From Anthopleura xanthogrammica (taxonomy: Eukaryota; Cnidaria; Anthozoa; Actiniaria; Actiniidae), in the NCBI GenBank assembly GCA_964019055.1, contig OZ025207.1, forward strand, positions 5,693,501-5,757,500: a stretch of DNA of 64,000 nt, in the 5' to 3' direction. Shown here one piece after another: positions 23,977-37,100 of this stretch. A program made the translations under genes and the position numbers. Position 1 is the first letter of the stretch; every line of letters starts with the position of its first letter. The notes beneath the pieces were generated by a model. That model saw nothing but the letters and a program-made list of their open reading frames with translations, was not told where the DNA came from and searched no databases.

Positions 23977-26512
23977 ATGACCTTTTTTCAGCAAAAATGC
24001 TTTTTTCTCAGCAAAACCCTCTTTTTCTCACCAAAAATGTGCTGTTCATGCCCAAAATGTGCTTTTAGCAGTGAAAACGTCGTGTTATCGGAAAAAGAAA
24101 ATTCTCAGCCAAAAAAAAATGTTCAGCAAAAAACACCTTTTTTCACCAAAAATCTCATTTTCTCACCAAAAACTTCATTTTATCAGCCAAAACGTCGTAT
24201 TTTCAGCCAATACGTTTTTTTCATCAGCAATAATGTCGTGTTTTTGGCAAAAAAGTCATCCCATCAGCAAAAAACCTCATTGTTAGGGTTAAAATGACCT
24301 TTTTTCAGCAAAAATGCTTTTTTCTCAGCAAAACCCTCTTTTTCTCACCAAAAATCTGCTGTTCGCGCCCAAAATGTGCTTTTAGCAGTGAAAACGTCGT
24401 GTTATGGGCGAAAGAAAATTCTCAGCCAAAAAAAAATTTTCATCAAAAGACACCTTTTTTCACCAAAAATCTCATTTTCTCACCAAAAACTTCATTTTAT
24501 CAGCCAAAACGTCGTGTTTTCAGCCAATACGTTTTTTTCATCAGCAATAATGTCGTGTTTTGGGCAAAAAAGTCATCCCATCAGCAAAAAACCTCATTGT
24601 TAGGGTTAAAATGACCTTTTTTCAGCAAAAATGCTTTTTTCTCAGCAAAACCCTCTTTTTCTCACCAAAAATGTGCTGTTCGCGCCCAAAATGTGCTTTT
24701 AGCACTGAAAACATCGTGTTATCGGAAAAAGAAAATTCTCAGCCAAAAAAAAATGTTCAGCAAAAAACACCTTTTTTCACCAAAAATCTCATTTTCTCAT
24801 TAAAAACTTCATTTTATCAGCCAAGACGTCGTGTTTTAAGCCAATACGTTTTTTTCATCAGCAATAATGTCGTGTTTTTGGCAAAAAAGTCATCCCATCA
24901 GCAAAAAACCTCATTGTTAGGGTTAAAATGACATTTTTTCAGCAAAAATGCTTTTTTCTCAGCAAAACCCTCTTTTTCTCACCAAAAATGTGCTGTTCAC
25001 GCCCAAAATGTGCTTTTAGCAGTGAAAACGTCGTGTTATCGGAAAAAGAAAATTCTCAGCCAAAAAAAAATGTTCAGCAAAAAACACCTTTTTTCACCAA
25101 AAATCTCATTTTCTCACCAAAAACTTCATTTTATCAGCCAAAACGTCGTGTTTTCAGCCAATACGTTTTTTTCATCAGCAATAATGTCGTGTTTTTGGCA
25201 AAAAAGTCATCCCATCAGCAAAAAACCTCATTGTTAGGGTTAAAATGACCTTTTTTCAGCAAAAATGCTTTTTTCTCAGCAAAACCCTCTTTTTCTCACC
25301 AAAAATGTGCTGTTCATGCCCAAAATGTGCTTTTAGCAGTGAAAACGTCGTGTTATCGGAAAAAGAAAATTCTCAGCCAAAAAAAAATGTTCAGCAAAAA
25401 ACACCTTTTTTCACCAAAAATCTCATTTTCTCACCAAAAACTTCATTTTATCAGCCAAAACGTCGTATTTTCAGCCAATACGTTTTTTTCATCAGCAATA
25501 ATGTCGTGTTTTTGGCAAAAAAGTCATCCCATCAGCAAAAAACCTCATTGTTAGGGTTAAAATGACCTTTTTTCAGCAAAAATGCTTTTTTCTCAGCAAA
25601 ACCCTCTTTTTCTCACCAAAAATCTGCTGTTCGCGCCCAAAATGTGCTTTTAGCAGTGAAAACGTCGTGTTATGGGCGAAAGAAAATTCTCAGCCAAAAA
25701 AAAATTTTCATCAAAAGACACCTTTTTTCACCAAAAATCTCATTTTCTCACCAAAAACTTCATTTTATCAGCCAAAACGTCGTGTTTTCAGCCAATACGT
25801 TTTTTTCATCAGCAATAATGTCGTGTTTTGGGCAAAAAAGTCATCCCATCAGCAAAAAACCTCATTGTTAGGGTTAAAATGACCTTTTTTCAGCAAAAAT
25901 GCTTTTTTCTCAGCAAAACCCTCTTTTTCTCACCAAAAATGTGCTGTTCGCGCCCAAAATGTGCTTTTAGCACTGAAAACATCGTGTTATCGGAAAAAGA
26001 AAATTCTCAGCCAAAAAAAAATGTTCAGCAAAAAACACCTTTTTTCACCAAAAATCTCATTTTCTCATTAAAAACTTCATTTTATCAGCCAAGACGTCGT
26101 GTTTTAAGCCAATACGTTTTTTTCATCAGCAATAATGTCGTGTTTTTGGCAAAAAAGTCATCCCATCAGCAAAAAACCTCATTGTTAGGGTTAAAATGAC
26201 ATTTTTTCAGCAAAAATGCTTTTTTCTCAGCAAAACCCTCTTTTTCTCACCAAAAATGTGCTGTTCACGCCCAAAATGTGCTTTTAGCAGTGAAAACGTC
26301 GTGTTATCGGAAAAAGAAAATTCTCAGCCAAAAAAAAATGTTCAGCAAAAAACACCTTTTTTCACCAAAAATCTCATTTTCTCACCAAAAACTTCATTTT
26401 ATCAGCCAAAACGTCGTGTTTTCAGCCAATACGTTTTTTTCATCAGCAATAATGTCGTGTTTTTGGCAAAAAAGTCATCCCATCAGCAAAAAACCTCATT
26501 GTTAGGGTTAAA
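23977..26512 (+). repeat. 1268-bp tetramer higher-order repeat, two copies
   Basis: Four distinguishable monomers in 23977-25244 recur in the same order in 25245-26512. Shared markers include GTTCATGCCC, the pair GTCGTATT, TTATGGGCGAAAG with CATCAAAAGACACC, and the TCATTAAAAAC/CAAGACGTCG form. Adjacent monomers inside the unit differ much more than corresponding monomers between units. Confidence 0.85.
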
Positions 26513-29500
26513 ATGACCTTTTTTCAACAAAAATGCTTTTTTCTCAGCAAAACCCTCTTTTTCTCACCAAAAATGTGCTGTTCATGCCCAAAATGTGCTT
26601 TTAGCAGTGAAAACGTCGTGTTATCGGAAAAAGAAAATTCTCAGCCAAAAAAAAATGTTCAGCAAAAAACACCTTTTTTCACCAAAAATCTCATTTTCTC
26701 GCCAAAAACTTCATTTTATCAGCCAAAACGTCGTGTTTTCAGCCAATACGTTTTTTTCATCAGCAATAATGTCGTGTTTTGGGCAAAAAAGTCATCCCAT
26801 CAGCAAAAAACCTCATTGTTAGGGTTAAAATGACCTTTTTTCAGCAAAAATGCTTTTTTCTCAGCAAAACCCTCTTTTTCTCACCAAAAATGTGCTGTTC
26901 GCGCCCAAAATGTGCTTTTAGCAGTAAAAAACGTCGTGTTATCGGCAAAAGAAAATTCTCAGCCAAAAAAAAATTTTCAGCAAAAGACACCTTTTTTCAC
27001 CAAAAATCTCATTTTCTCACCAAAAACTTCATTTTATCAGCCAAAACGTCGTGTTTTCAGCCAATACGTTTTTTTCATCAGCAATAATGTCGTGTTTTTG
27101 GCAAAAAAGTCATCCCATCAGCAAAAAACCTCATTGTTAGGGTTAAAATGACATTTTTTCAGCAAAAATGCTTTTTTCTCAGCAAAACCCTCTTTTTCTC
27201 ACCAAAAATCTGCTGTTCGCGCCCAAAATGTGCTTTTAGCACTGAAAACATCGTGTTATCGGAAAAAGAAAATTCTCAGCCAAAAAAAAATGTTCAGCAA
27301 AAAACACCTTTTTTCACCAAAAATCTCATTTTCTCACAAAAAACTTCATTTTATCAGCCAAAACGTCGTGTTTTCAGCCAATACGTTTTTTTCATCAGCA
27401 ATAATGTCGTGTTTTTGGCAAAAAAGTCATCCCATCAGCAAAAAACCTCATTGTTAGGGTTAAAATGACCTTTTTTCAGCAAAAATGCTTTTTTCTCAGC
27501 AAAACCCTCTTTTTCTCACCAAAAATGTGCTGTTCATGCCCAAAATGTGCTTTTAGCACTGAAAACATCGTGTTATCGGAAAAAGAAAATTCTCAGCCAA
27601 AAAAAAATGTTCAGCAAAAAACACCTTTTTTCACCAAAAATCTCATTTTCTCACCAAAAACTTCATTTTATCAGCCAAAACGTCGTGTTTTAAGCCAATA
27701 CGTTTTTTTCATCAGCAATAATGTCGTGTTTTGGGCAAAAAAGTCATCCCATCAGCAAAAAACCTCATTGTTAGGGTTAAAATGACCTTTTTTCAGCAAA
27801 AATGCTTTTTTCTCAGCAAAACCCTCTTTTTCTCACCAAAAATGTGCTGTTCGTGCCCAAAATGTGCTTTTAGCAGTGAAAAGGTCGTGTTATCGGCAAA
27901 AGAAAATTCTCAGCCAAAAAAAAATGTTCAGCAAAAAATCTCATTTTTTCACCAAAAATCTCATTTTCTCACCAAAAACTTCATTTTATCAGCCAAAACG
28001 TCGTGTTTTAAGCCAATACGTTTTTTTCATCAGCAATAATGTCGTGTTTTGGGCAAAAAAGTCATCCCATCAGCAAAAAACCTCATTGTTAGGGTTAAAA
28101 TGACCTTTTTTCAGCAAAAATGCTTTTTTCTCAGCAAAACCCTCTTTTTCTCACCAAAAATCTGCTGTTCGCGCCCAAAATGTGCTTTTAGCACTGAAAA
28201 CATCGTGTTATCGGAAAAAGAAAATTCTCAGCCAAAAAAAAATGTTCAGCAAAAAACACCTTTTTTCACCAAAAATCTCATTTTCTCACCAAAAACTTCA
28301 TTTTATCAGCCAAAACGTCGTGTTTTCAGCCAATACGTTTTTTTCATCAGCAATAATGTCGTGTTTTTGGCAAAAAAGTCATCCCATCAGCAAAAAACCT
28401 CATTGTTAGGGTTAAAATGACCTTTTTTCAGCAAAAATGCTTTTTTCTCAGCAAAACCCTCTTTTTCTCACCAAAAATGTGCTGTTCGCGCCCAAAATGT
28501 GCTTTTAGCACTGAAAACATCGTGTTATCGGAAAAAGAAAATTCTCAGCCAAAAAAAAATGTTCAGCAAAAAACACCTTTTTTCACCAAAAATCTCATTT
28601 TCTCACCAAAAACTTCATTTTATCAGCCAAAACGTCGTGTTTTAAGCCAATACGTTTTTTTCATCAGCAATAATGTCGTGTTTTGGGCAAAAAAGTCATC
28701 CCATCAGCAAAAAACCTCATTGTTAGGGTTAAAATGACCTTTTTTCAGCAAAAATGCTTTTTTCTCAGCAAAACCCTCTTTTTCTCACCAAAAATGTGCT
28801 GTTCGTGCCCAAAATGTGCTTTTAGCAGTGAAAAGGTCGTGTTATCGGCAAAAGAAAATTCTCAGCCAAAAAAAAATGTTCAGCAAAAAATCTCATTTTT
28901 TCACCAAAAATCTCATTTTCTCACCAAAAACTTCATTTTATCAGCCAAAACGTCGTGTTTTAAGCCAATACGTTTTTTTCATCAGCAATAATGTCGTGTT
29001 TTGGGCAAAAAAGTCATCCCATCAGCAAAAAACCTCATTGTTAGGGTTAAAATGACCTTTTTTCAGCAAAAATGCTTTTTTCTCAGCAAAACCCTCTTTT
29101 TCTCACCAAAAATGTGCTGTTCGCGCCCAAAATGTGCTTTTAGCACTGAAAACATCGTGTTATCGGAAAAAGAAAATTCTCAGCCAAAAAAAAATGTTCA
29201 GCAAAAAACACCTTTTTTCACCAAAAATCTCATTTTCTCACCAAAAACTTCATTTTATCAGCCAAAACGTCGTGTTTTAAGCCAATACGTTTTTTTCATC
29301 AGCAATAATGTCGTGTTTTGGGCAAAAAAGTCATCCCATCAGCAAAAAACCTCATTGTTAGGGTTAAAATGACCTTTTTTCAGCAAAAATGCTTTTTTCT
29401 CAGCAAAACCCTCTTTTTCTCACCAAAAATGTGCTGTTCGTGCCCAAAATGTGCTTTTAGCAGTGAAAAGGTCGTGTTATCGGCAAAAGAAAATTCTCAG

Positions 29501-32500
29501 CCAAAAAAAAATGTTCAGCAAAAAACATCTTTTTTCACCAAAAATCTCATTTTCTCACCAAAAACTTCATTTTATCAGCCAAAACGTCGTGTTTTAAGCC
29601 AATACGTTTTTTTCATCAGCAATAATGTCGTGTTTTGGGCAAAAAAGTCATCCCATCAGCAAAAAACCTCATTGTTAAGGTTAAAATGACCTTTTTTCAG
29701 CAAAAATGCTTTTTTCATAAGAAAACCCTCTTTTTCTCACCAAAAATATGCTGTTCGCGCCCAAAATGTGCTTTTAGCAGTGAAAACGTCGTGTTATCGG
29801 AAAAAGAAAATTCTATGCCAAAAAAAAATGTTCAGCAAAAAACACCTTTTTTCACCAAAAATCTCATTTTCTCACCAAAAACTTCATTTTATCAGTCAAA
29901 ACGTCGTGTTTTCAGCCAATACGTTTTTTTCATCAGCAATAATGTCGTGTTTTTGGCAAAAAAGTCATCCCATCAGCAAAAAACCTCATTGTTAGGATTA
30001 AAATGACCTTTTTTCAGCAAAAATGCTTTTTTCTCAGCAAAACCCTCTTTTTCTCACCAAAAATGTGCTGTTCGCGCCCAAAATGTGCTTTTAGCACTGA
30101 AAACATCGTGTTATCGGAAAAAGAAAATTCTCAGCCAAAAAAAAATGTTCAGCAAAAAACACCTTTTTTCACCAAAAATCTCATTTTCTCATTAAAAACT
30201 TCATTTTATCAGCCAAGACGTCGTGTTTTAAGCCAATACGTTTTTTTCATCAGCAATAATGTCGTGTTTTTGGCAAAAAAGTCATCCCATCAGCAAAAAA
30301 CCTCATTGTTAGGGTTAAAATGACATTTTTTCAGCAAAAATGCTTTTTTCTCAGCAAAACCCTCTTTTTCTCACCAAAAATGTGCTGTTCACGCCCAAAA
30401 TGTGCTTTTAGCAGTGAAAACGTCGTGTTATCGGAAAAAGAAAATTCTCAGCCAAAAAAAAATGTTCAGCAAAAAACACCTTTTTTCACCAAAAATCTCA
30501 TTTTCTCACCAAAAACTTCATTTTATCAGCCAAAACGTCGTGTTTTCAGCCAATACGTTTTTTTCATCAGCAATAATGTCGTGTTTTTGGCAAAAAAGTC
30601 ATCCCATCAGCAAAAAACCTCATTGTTAGGGTTAAAATGACCTTTTTTCAACAAAAATGCTTTTTTCTCAGCAAAACCCTCTTTTTCTCACCAAAAATGT
30701 GCTGTTCATGCCCAAAATGTGCTTTTAGCAGTGAAAACGTCGTGTTATCGGAAAAAGAAAATTCTCAGCCAAAAAAAAATGTTCAGCAAAAAACACCTTT
30801 TTTCACCAAAAATCTCATTTTCTCGCCAAAAACTTCATTTTATCAGCCAAAACGTCGTGTTTTCAGCCAATACGTTTTTTTCATCAGCAATAATGTCGTG
30901 TTTTGGGCAAAAAAGTCATCCCATCAGCAAAAAACCTCATTGTTAGGGTTAAAATGACCTTTTTTCAGCAAAAATGCTTTTTTCTCAGCAAAACCCTCTT
31001 TTTCTCACCAAAAATGTGCTGTTCGCGCCCAAAATGTGCTTTTAGCAGTAAAAAACGTCGTGTTATCGGCAAAAGAAAATTCTCAGCCAAAAAAAAATTT
31101 TCAGCAAAAGACACCTTTTTTCACCAAAAATCTCATTTTCTCACCAAAAACTTCATTTTATCAGCCAAAACGTCGTGTTTTCAGCCAATACGTTTTTTTC
31201 ATCAGCAATAATGTCGTGTTTTTGGCAAAAAAGTCATCCCATCAGCAAAAAACCTCATTGTTAGGGTTAAAATGACATTTTTTCAGCAAAAATGCTTTTT
31301 TCTCAGCAAAACCCTCTTTTTCTCACCAAAAATCTGCTGTTCGCGCCCAAAATGTGCTTTTAGCACTGAAAACATCGTGTTATCGGAAAAAGAAAATTCT
31401 CAGCCAAAAAAAAATGTTCAGCAAAAAACACCTTTTTTCACCAAAAATCTCATTTTCTCACCAAAAACTTCATTTTATCAGCCAAAACGTCGTGTTTTCA
31501 GCCAATACGTTTTTTTCATCAGCAATAATGTCGTGTTTTTGGCAAAAAAGTCATCCCATCAGCAAAAAACCTCATTGTTAGGGTTAAAATGACCTTTTTT
31601 CAGCAAAAATGCTTTTTTCTCAGCAAAACCCTCTTTTTCTCACCAAAAATGTGCTGTTCATGCCCAAAATGTGCTTTTAGCACTGAAAACATCGTGTTAT
31701 CGGAAAAAGAAAATTCTCAGCCAAAAAAAAATGTTCAGCAAAAAACACCTTTTTTCACCAAAAATCTCATTTTCTCACCAAAAACTTCATTTTATCAGCC
31801 AAAACGTCGTGTTTTAAGCCAATACGTTTTTTTCATCAGCAATAATGTCGTGTTTTGGGCAAAAAAGTCATCCCATCAGCAAAAAACCTCATTGTTAGGG
31901 TTAAAATGACCTTTTTTCAGCAAAAATGCTTTTTTCTCAGCAAAACCCTCTTTTTCTCACCAAAAATGTGCTGTTCGTGCCCAAAATGTGCTTTTAGCAG
32001 TGAAAAGGTCGTGTTATCGGCAAAAGAAAATTCTCAGCCAAAAAAAAATGTTCAGCAAAAAATCTCATTTTTTCACCAAAAATCTCATTTTCTCACCAAA
32101 AACTTCATTTTATCAGCCAAAACGTCGTGTTTTAAGCCAATACGTTTTTTTCATCAGCAATAATGTCGTGTTTTGGGCAAAAAAGTCATCCCATCAGCAA
32201 AAAACCTCATTGTTAGGGTTAAAATGACCTTTTTTCAGCAAAAATGCTTTTTTCTCAGCAAAACCCTCTTTTTCTCACCAAAAATCTGCTGTTCGCGCCC
32301 AAAATATGCTTTTAGCACTGAAAACATCGTGTTATCGGAAAAAGAAAATTCTCAGCCAAAAAAAAATGTTCAGCAAAAAACACCTTTTTTCACCAAAAAT
32401 CTCATTTTCTCACCAAAAACTTCATTTTATCAGCCAAAACGTCGTGTTTTCAGCCAATACGTTTTTTTCATCAGCAATAATGTCGTGTTTTTGGCAAAAA

Positions 32501-34126
32501 AGTCATCCCATCAGCAAAAAACCTCATTGTTAGGGTTAAAATGACCTTTTTTCAGCAAAAATGCTTTTTTCTCAGCAAAACCCTCTTTTTCTCACCAAAA
32601 ATGTGCTGTTCGCGCCCAAAATGTGCTTTTAGCACTGAAAACATCGTGTTATCGGAAAAAGAAAATTCTCAGCCAAAAAAAAATGTTCAGCAAAAAACAC
32701 CTTTTTTCACCAAAAATCTCATTTTCTCACCAAAAACTTCATTTTATCAGCCAAAACGTCGTGTTTTAAGCCAATACGTTTTTTTCATCAGCAATAATGT
32801 CGTGTTTTGGGCAAAAAAGTCATCCCATCAGCAAAAAACCTCATTGTTAGGGTTAAAATGACCTTTTTTCAGCAAAAATGCTTTTTTCTCAGCAAAACCC
32901 TCTTTTTCTCACCAAAAATGTGCTGTTCGTGCCCAAAATGTGCTTTTAGCAGTGAAAAGGTCGTGTTATCGGCAAAAGAAAATTCTCAGCCAAAAAAAAA
33001 TGTTCAGCAAAAAATCTCATTTTTTCACCAAAAATCTCATTTTCTCACCAAAAACTTCATTTTATCAGCCAAAACGTCGTGTTTTAAGCCAATACGTTTT
33101 TTTCATCAGCAATAATGTCGTGTTTTGGGCAAAAAAGTCATCCCATCAGCAAAAAACCTCATTGTTAGGGTTAAAATGACCTTTTTTCAGCAAAAATGCT
33201 TTTTTCTCAGCAAAACCCTCTTTTTCTCACCAAAAATGTGCTGTTCGCGCCCAAAATGTGCTTTTAGCACTGAAAACATCGTGTTATCGGAAAAAGAAAA
33301 TTCTCAGCCAAAAAAAAATGTTCAGCAAAAAACACCTTTTTTCACCAAAAATCTCATTTTCTCACCAAAAACTTCATTTTATCAGCCAAAACGTCGTGTT
33401 TTAAGCCAATACGTTTTTTTCATCAGCAATAATGTCGTGTTTTGGGCAAAAAAGTCATCCCATCAGCAAAAAACCTCATTGTTAGGGTTAAAATGACCTT
33501 TTTTCAGCAAAAATGCTTTTTTCTCAGCAAAACCCTCTTTTTCTCACCAAAAATGTGCTGTTCGTGCCCAAAATGTGCTTTTAGCAGTGAAAAGGTCGTG
33601 TTATCGGCAAAAGAAAATTCTCAGCCAAAAAAAAATGTTCAGCAAAAAACATCTTTTTTCACCAAAAATCTCATTTTCTCACCAAAAACTTCATTTTATC
33701 AGCCAAAACGTCGTGTTTTAAGCCAATACGTTTTTTTCATCAGCAATAATGTCGTGTTTTGGGCAAAAAAGTCATCCCATCAGCAAAAAACCTCATTGTT
33801 AAGGTTAAAATGACCTTTTTTCAGCAAAAATGCTTTTTTCATAAGAAAACCCTCTTTTTCTCACCAAAAATATGCTGTTCGCGCCCAAAATGTGCTTTTA
33901 GCAGTGAAAACGTCGTGTTATCGGAAAAAGAAAATTCTATGCCAAAAAAAAATGTTCAGCAAAAAACACCTTTTTTCACCAAAAATCTCATTTTCTCACC
34001 AAAAACTTCATTTTATCAGTCAAAACGTCGTGTTTTCAGCCAATACGTTTTTTTCATCAGCAATAATGTCGTGTTTTTGGCAAAAAAGTCATCCCATCAG
34101 CAAAAAACCTCATTGTTAGGGTTAAA
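25879..34126 (+). repeat. 4124-bp 13-monomer tandem duplication
   Basis: The segment 25879-30002 is followed directly by a near-identical copy at 30003-34126, exactly 13 monomers later. The copies keep every monomer variant in order, including the AGTAAAAAACGTCG insertion (26925 and 31049) and the CATAAGAAAAC variant (29716 and 33840). I noticed only a handful of differences: CTCACAAAAAAC versus CTCACCAAAAAC (near 27336), TGTGC versus TATGC (near 32305), and GGATT versus GGGTT at the ends. This is the youngest large duplication visible here. Confidence 0.85.
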
Positions 34127-37100
34127 ATGACCTTTTTTCAGCAAAAATGCTTTTTTCTCAGCAAAACCCTCTTTTTCTCACCAAAAATATGCTGTTCGCG
34201 CCCAAAATGTGCTTTTAGCAGTGAAAACGTCGTGTTATCGGAAAAAGAAAATTCTCAGCCAAAAAAAAATGTTCAGCAAAAAACACCTTTTTTCACCAAA
34301 AATCTCATTTTCTCACCAAAAACTTCATTTTATCAGTCAAAACGTCGTATTTTCAGCCAATACTTTTTTTCATCAGCAATAATGTCGTGTTTTTGGCAAA
34401 AAAGTCATCCCATCAGCAAAAAACCTCATTGTTAGGGTTAAAATGACCTTTTTTCAGCAAAAATTCTTTTTTCTTAGCAAAACCCTCTTTTTCTCACCAA
34501 AAATGTGCTGTTCGCGCCCAAAAATGTGCTTTTAGCAGTGAAAACCTCGTGTTATCTGCAAAAGAAATTTGTCAGCCAAAAAAAAATGTTCAGCAAAAAA
34601 CACCTTTTTTCACCAAAAATCTCATTTTCTCACCAAAAACTTCATTTTATACGCCAAAACGTCGTATTTTCAGCCAATACGTTTTTTTCATCAGCAATAA
34701 TGTCGTGTTTTTGGCAAAAAAGTCATCCCATCAGCAAAAAACCTCATTGTTAGGGTTAAAATGACCTTTTTTCAGCAAAAATTCTTTTTTCTTAGCAAAA
34801 CCCTCTTTTTCTCACCAAAAATGTGCTGTTCGCGCCCAAAAATGTGCTTTTAGCAGTGAAAACCTCGTGTTATCTGCAAAAGAAATTTGTCAGCCAAAAA
34901 AAAATGTTCAGCAAAAAACACCTTTTTTCACCAAAAATCTCATTTTCTCACCAAAAACTTCATTTTATACGCCAAAACGTCGTGTTTTCAGCCAATACGT
35001 TTTTTTCATCAGCAATAATGTCGTGTTTTTGGCAAAAAAGTCATCCCATCAGCAAAAAACCTCATTGTAAGGGTTAAAATGACCTTTTTTCAGCAAAAAT
35101 GCTTTTTTCTCAGCAAAACCCTCTTTTTCTCACCAAAAATGTGCTGTTCCCGTTAAAAATGTGCTTTTAGCAGTGAAAACGTCGTGTTATCGGCAAAAGA
35201 AAATTCTATGCCAAAAAAAAATGTTCAGCAAAAAACACCTTTTTTCACCAAAAATCTCATTTTCTCACCAAAAACTTCATTTTATCAGCCAAAACGTCGT
35301 GTTTTAAGCCAATACGTTTTTTTCATCAGCAATAATGTCGTGTTTTGGGCAAAAAAGTCATCCCATCAGCAAAAAACCTCATTGTTAGGGTTAAAATGAC
35401 CTTTTTTCAGCCAAAATGCTTTTTTCTCAGCAAAACCCTCTTTTTCTCACCAAAAATGTGCTGTTCGCGCCCAAAATGTGCTTTTAGCAGTGAAAACGTC
35501 GTGTTATGGGCGAAAGAAAATTCTCAGCCAAAAAAAAATGTTCAGCAAAAACACCTTTTTTCACCAAAAATCTCATTTTCTCACCAAAAACTTCATTTTA
35601 TCAGCCAAAACGTCGTGTTTTCAGCCAATACGTTTTTTTCATCAGCAATAATGTCGTGTTTTTGGCAAAAAAGTCATCCCATCAGCAAAAAACCTCATTG
35701 TTAGGGTTAAAATGACCTTTTTTTAGCAAAAATGCTTTTTTCTCAGCAAAACCCTCTTTTTCTCACCAAAAATGTGCTGTTCGCGCCCAAAATGTGCTTT
35801 TAGCAGTGAAAACGTCGTGTTATGGGCGAAAGAAAATTCTCAGCCAAAAAAAAATGTTCAGCAAAAACACCTTTTTTCACCAAAAATCTCATTTTCTCAC
35901 CAAAAACTTCATTTTATCAGCCAAAACGTCGTGTTTTCAGCCAATACGTTTTTTTCATCAGCAATAATGTCGTGTTTTTGGCAAAAAAGTCATCCCATCA
36001 GCAAAAAACCTCATTGTTAGGGTTAAAATGACCTTTTTTCAGCCAAAATGCTTTTTTCTCAGCAAAACCCTCTTTTTCTCACCAAAAATGTGCTGTTCGC
36101 GCCCAAAATCTGCTTTTAGCAGTGAAAACGTCGTGTTATCGGCGAAAGAAAATTCTCAGCCAAAAAAAAATGTTCAGCAAAAAACACCTTTTTTCACCAA
36201 AAATCTCATTTTCTCACCAAAAACTTCATTTTATCAGCCAAAACGTCGTGTTTTAAGCCAATACGTTTTTTTCATCAGCAATAATGTCGTGTTTTGGGCA
36301 AAAAAGTCATCCCATCAGCAAAAAACCTCATTGTTGGGGTTAAAATGACCTTATTTCAGCAAAAATGCTTTTTTCTCAGCAAAACCCTCTTTTTCTCACC
36401 AAAAATGTGCTGTTCGCGCCCAAAATGTGCTTTTAGCAGTGAAAACGTCGTGTTATCGGAAAAAGAAAATTCTCAGCCAAAAAAAAATGTTCAGCAAAAA
36501 ACACCTTTTTTCACCAAAAATCTCATTTTCTCACCAAAAACTTCATTTTATCAGCCAAAACGTCGTGTTTTTAGCCAATACGTTTTTTTCATCAGCAATA
36601 ATGTCGTGTTTTTGGCAAAAAAGTCATCCCATCAGCAAAAAACCTCATTGTTGGGGTTAAAATGACCTTTTTTCAGCAAAAATGCTTTTTTCTCAGCAAA
36701 ACCCTCTTTTTCTCACCAAAAATGTGCTGTTCGCGCCCAAAATGTGCTTTTAGCAGTGAAAACGTCGTGTTATCGGAAAAAGAAAATTCTCAGCCAAAAA
36801 AAAATGTTCAGCAAAAAACACCTTTTTTCACCAAAAATCTCATTTTCTCACCAAAAACTTCATTTTATCAGCCAAAACGCCGTGTTTTCAGCCAATACGT
36901 TTTTTTCATCAGCAATAATGTCGTGTTTTTGGCAAAAAAGTCATCCCATCAGCAAAAAACCTCATTGTTAGGGTTAAAATGACCTTTTTTCAGCAAAAAT
37001 GCTTTTTTCTCAGCAAAACCCTCCTTTTCTCACAAAAAACGTGCTGTTCGCGCCCAAAATGTGCTTTTAGCAGTGAAAACATCGTGTTATCGGAATAAGA

